Program-made: the position numbers and the translations under genes
Notes under the pieces: generated by a model
Databases searched by the model: none
Told to the model about the DNA's origin: nothing
Seen by the model: the letters and a program-made list of their open reading frames with translations, nothing else
Assembly (NCBI RefSeq): GCF_036688685.1
Contig: NZ_JAQQPS010000012.1
Coordinates: forward strand, 1-64,000
Direction of reading: 5' to 3'
Origin: JALYUM01 sp036688685
Lineage (GTDB): Bacteria > Pseudomonadota > Gammaproteobacteria > Burkholderiales > Burkholderiaceae_D
DNA: 64,000 bases
Shown here: one piece after another, positions 63,392-64,000 of the stretch
Layout of the letters: the number at the start of each line of letters is the position of its first letter
How positions within the stretch are numbered: position 1 is the first letter of the stretch

Positions 63392-64000
63392 TCAGCCGGA
63401 CTCTGCAGCAGCAAGCAGCAAGCGCGTTGGCGTACGCAACTGTCCATCATCGAGCACGCGCTGCCAGCCGGAATAATGCACGAGGTATTTGCTGGCCACG
63501 CCGCGAAACCGAATCAGCCAGCCCTTGAAGCGGGCATGCCAGCCGTTCACATTCTGGATGTGGATCTCGCCGCGCGAGCGTTCTCCCGCACGCACATTGA
63601 CGAATGCGTGGCGAATGCCGCTGTCCTGTGCGAAGCGCCGGTAGGCCATCGCGCCATCGCTGATCAGCAACCCTTGGACGGGCAAGACCTTGCCCAGGCA
63701 GGCGCCCAATTGCACGGCGCTGACGGGCCCGCGCCCGGTGTGAAAATCGAGGGTTCGGCCGCGACGGTCACGGGCGACCAGCAGGCAGTCGAGTTCGCTA
63801 CTGATGCCGCGCCGCCGTGCTTTGCCCGCACGCTTCCTCGGCGGCCGCGTCATCTGGCGCGATCCTTTCTGTGATTCAATCAAATAAGTTTCGTCCGCTT
63901 CCACGATTGGCCCGAGGGTGGCCGCCCGGCCGCGCGCCGCGCCCGGAACAAACCGGTGGCGCCAGCGAAAACTGGTGGTGCGGTGCACGCCCGTGATGGC
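63392..64000 (-). CDS. IS1595-type transposase, 5' end outside the window
   Basis: The frame is open to the right edge, so the N-terminus is not visible. The visible part begins in the zinc-ribbon/HTH-like region (GVHRTTSFRWRHRFV) and carries a DDE_Tnp_IS1595 core: VEADETYLIESQKGSR, with the first catalytic Asp in ADETY, and LLISDGAMAYRRFAQDSG, with the second. The last catalytic position lies after the NVNGWHARFKGWLIRF segment. The frame ends intact at 63392. A terminal inverted repeat may start near 63360 (GGCGCTGTTC) but cannot be confirmed without the other end. The element lies directly upstream of czcI. Confidence 0.85.
   Translation of the reverse strand, partial: AITGVHRTTSFRWRHRFVPGAARGRAATLGPIVEADETYLIESQKGSRQMTRPPRKRAGKARRRGISSELDCLLVARDRRGRTLDFHTGRGPVSAVQLGACLGKVLPVQGLLISDGAMAYRRFAQDSGIRHAFVNVRAGERSRGEIHIQNVNGWHARFKGWLIRFRGVASKYLVHYSGWQRVLDDGQLRTPTRLLLAAAESG

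Noticed and set aside
1..64000. tRNA, rRNA or riboswitch genes
   Set aside because: No intergenic stretch shows a cloverleaf, rRNA sequence or a riboswitch core that I can recognise.

Overview
The window is high-GC DNA from a Gram-negative bacterium, most likely a betaproteobacterium of the order Burkholderiales. The Oxalobacteraceae (Massilia/Telluria, Duganella, Janthinobacterium) are my best guess. The basis is a Burkholderiales-type trimeric porin, a czcICBA metal-efflux cluster, type VI secretion genes and the codon bias; no rRNA marker is present, so the placement is an inference. I see no tRNA, rRNA or CRISPR array.

Layout. 1-8.6 kb: end of a DUF4384 protein, facing a minus-strand operon of exported CHAT-protease, TpsB transporter, TpsA exoprotein and OmpA-like protein. 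9-13 kb: a chemoreceptor ending in a CheR/CheB-docking pentapeptide, a porin, DoxX, and a small unknown gene whose 5' end is duplicated as a relic upstream of the chemoreceptor. 13.1-15.7 kb: a sensor kinase and an isochorismatase fragment that meet head-to-head. 15.7-20.5 kb: a two-gene operon encoding an amidase / alpha-beta hydrolase / caspase-like fusion and a gluzincin-type metallopeptidase. This is the most unusual system here. 20.6-30.7 kb: tryptophan catabolism (kynU, kynA), a divergent permease, a DMT transporter with a histidine-rich tail, a LysR regulator and a two-gene RND drug pump.

30.8-38.5 kb is a type VI secretion island: a frameshifted vgrG, a nuclease effector resembling the PoNe family, its PoNi-like immunity gene, then an N-terminally deleted second toxin with a second immunity gene. 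Degenerate copies of the vgrG 3' end lie at the cassette borders, so the array looks built by unequal recombination. 38.5-39.8 kb is an A/T-richer patch with small orphan frames.

39.8-64 kb is mostly housekeeping and accessory metabolism: M16 peptidase, HD-like hydrolase, haloperoxidase-like esterase, amino-acid permease, cytochrome b561 with YceI, uridine kinase, S41 protease, TonB-dependent receptor, glutathione-independent formaldehyde dehydrogenase, SDR, DoxX and an esterase relic. It ends with czcICBA and an IS1595-type transposase that runs off the right edge.

Several loci carry recombination scars: truncated genes, 5' relics, duplicated cassettes and an insertion sequence. All functions are read from sequence motifs and family knowledge; no database search was run.
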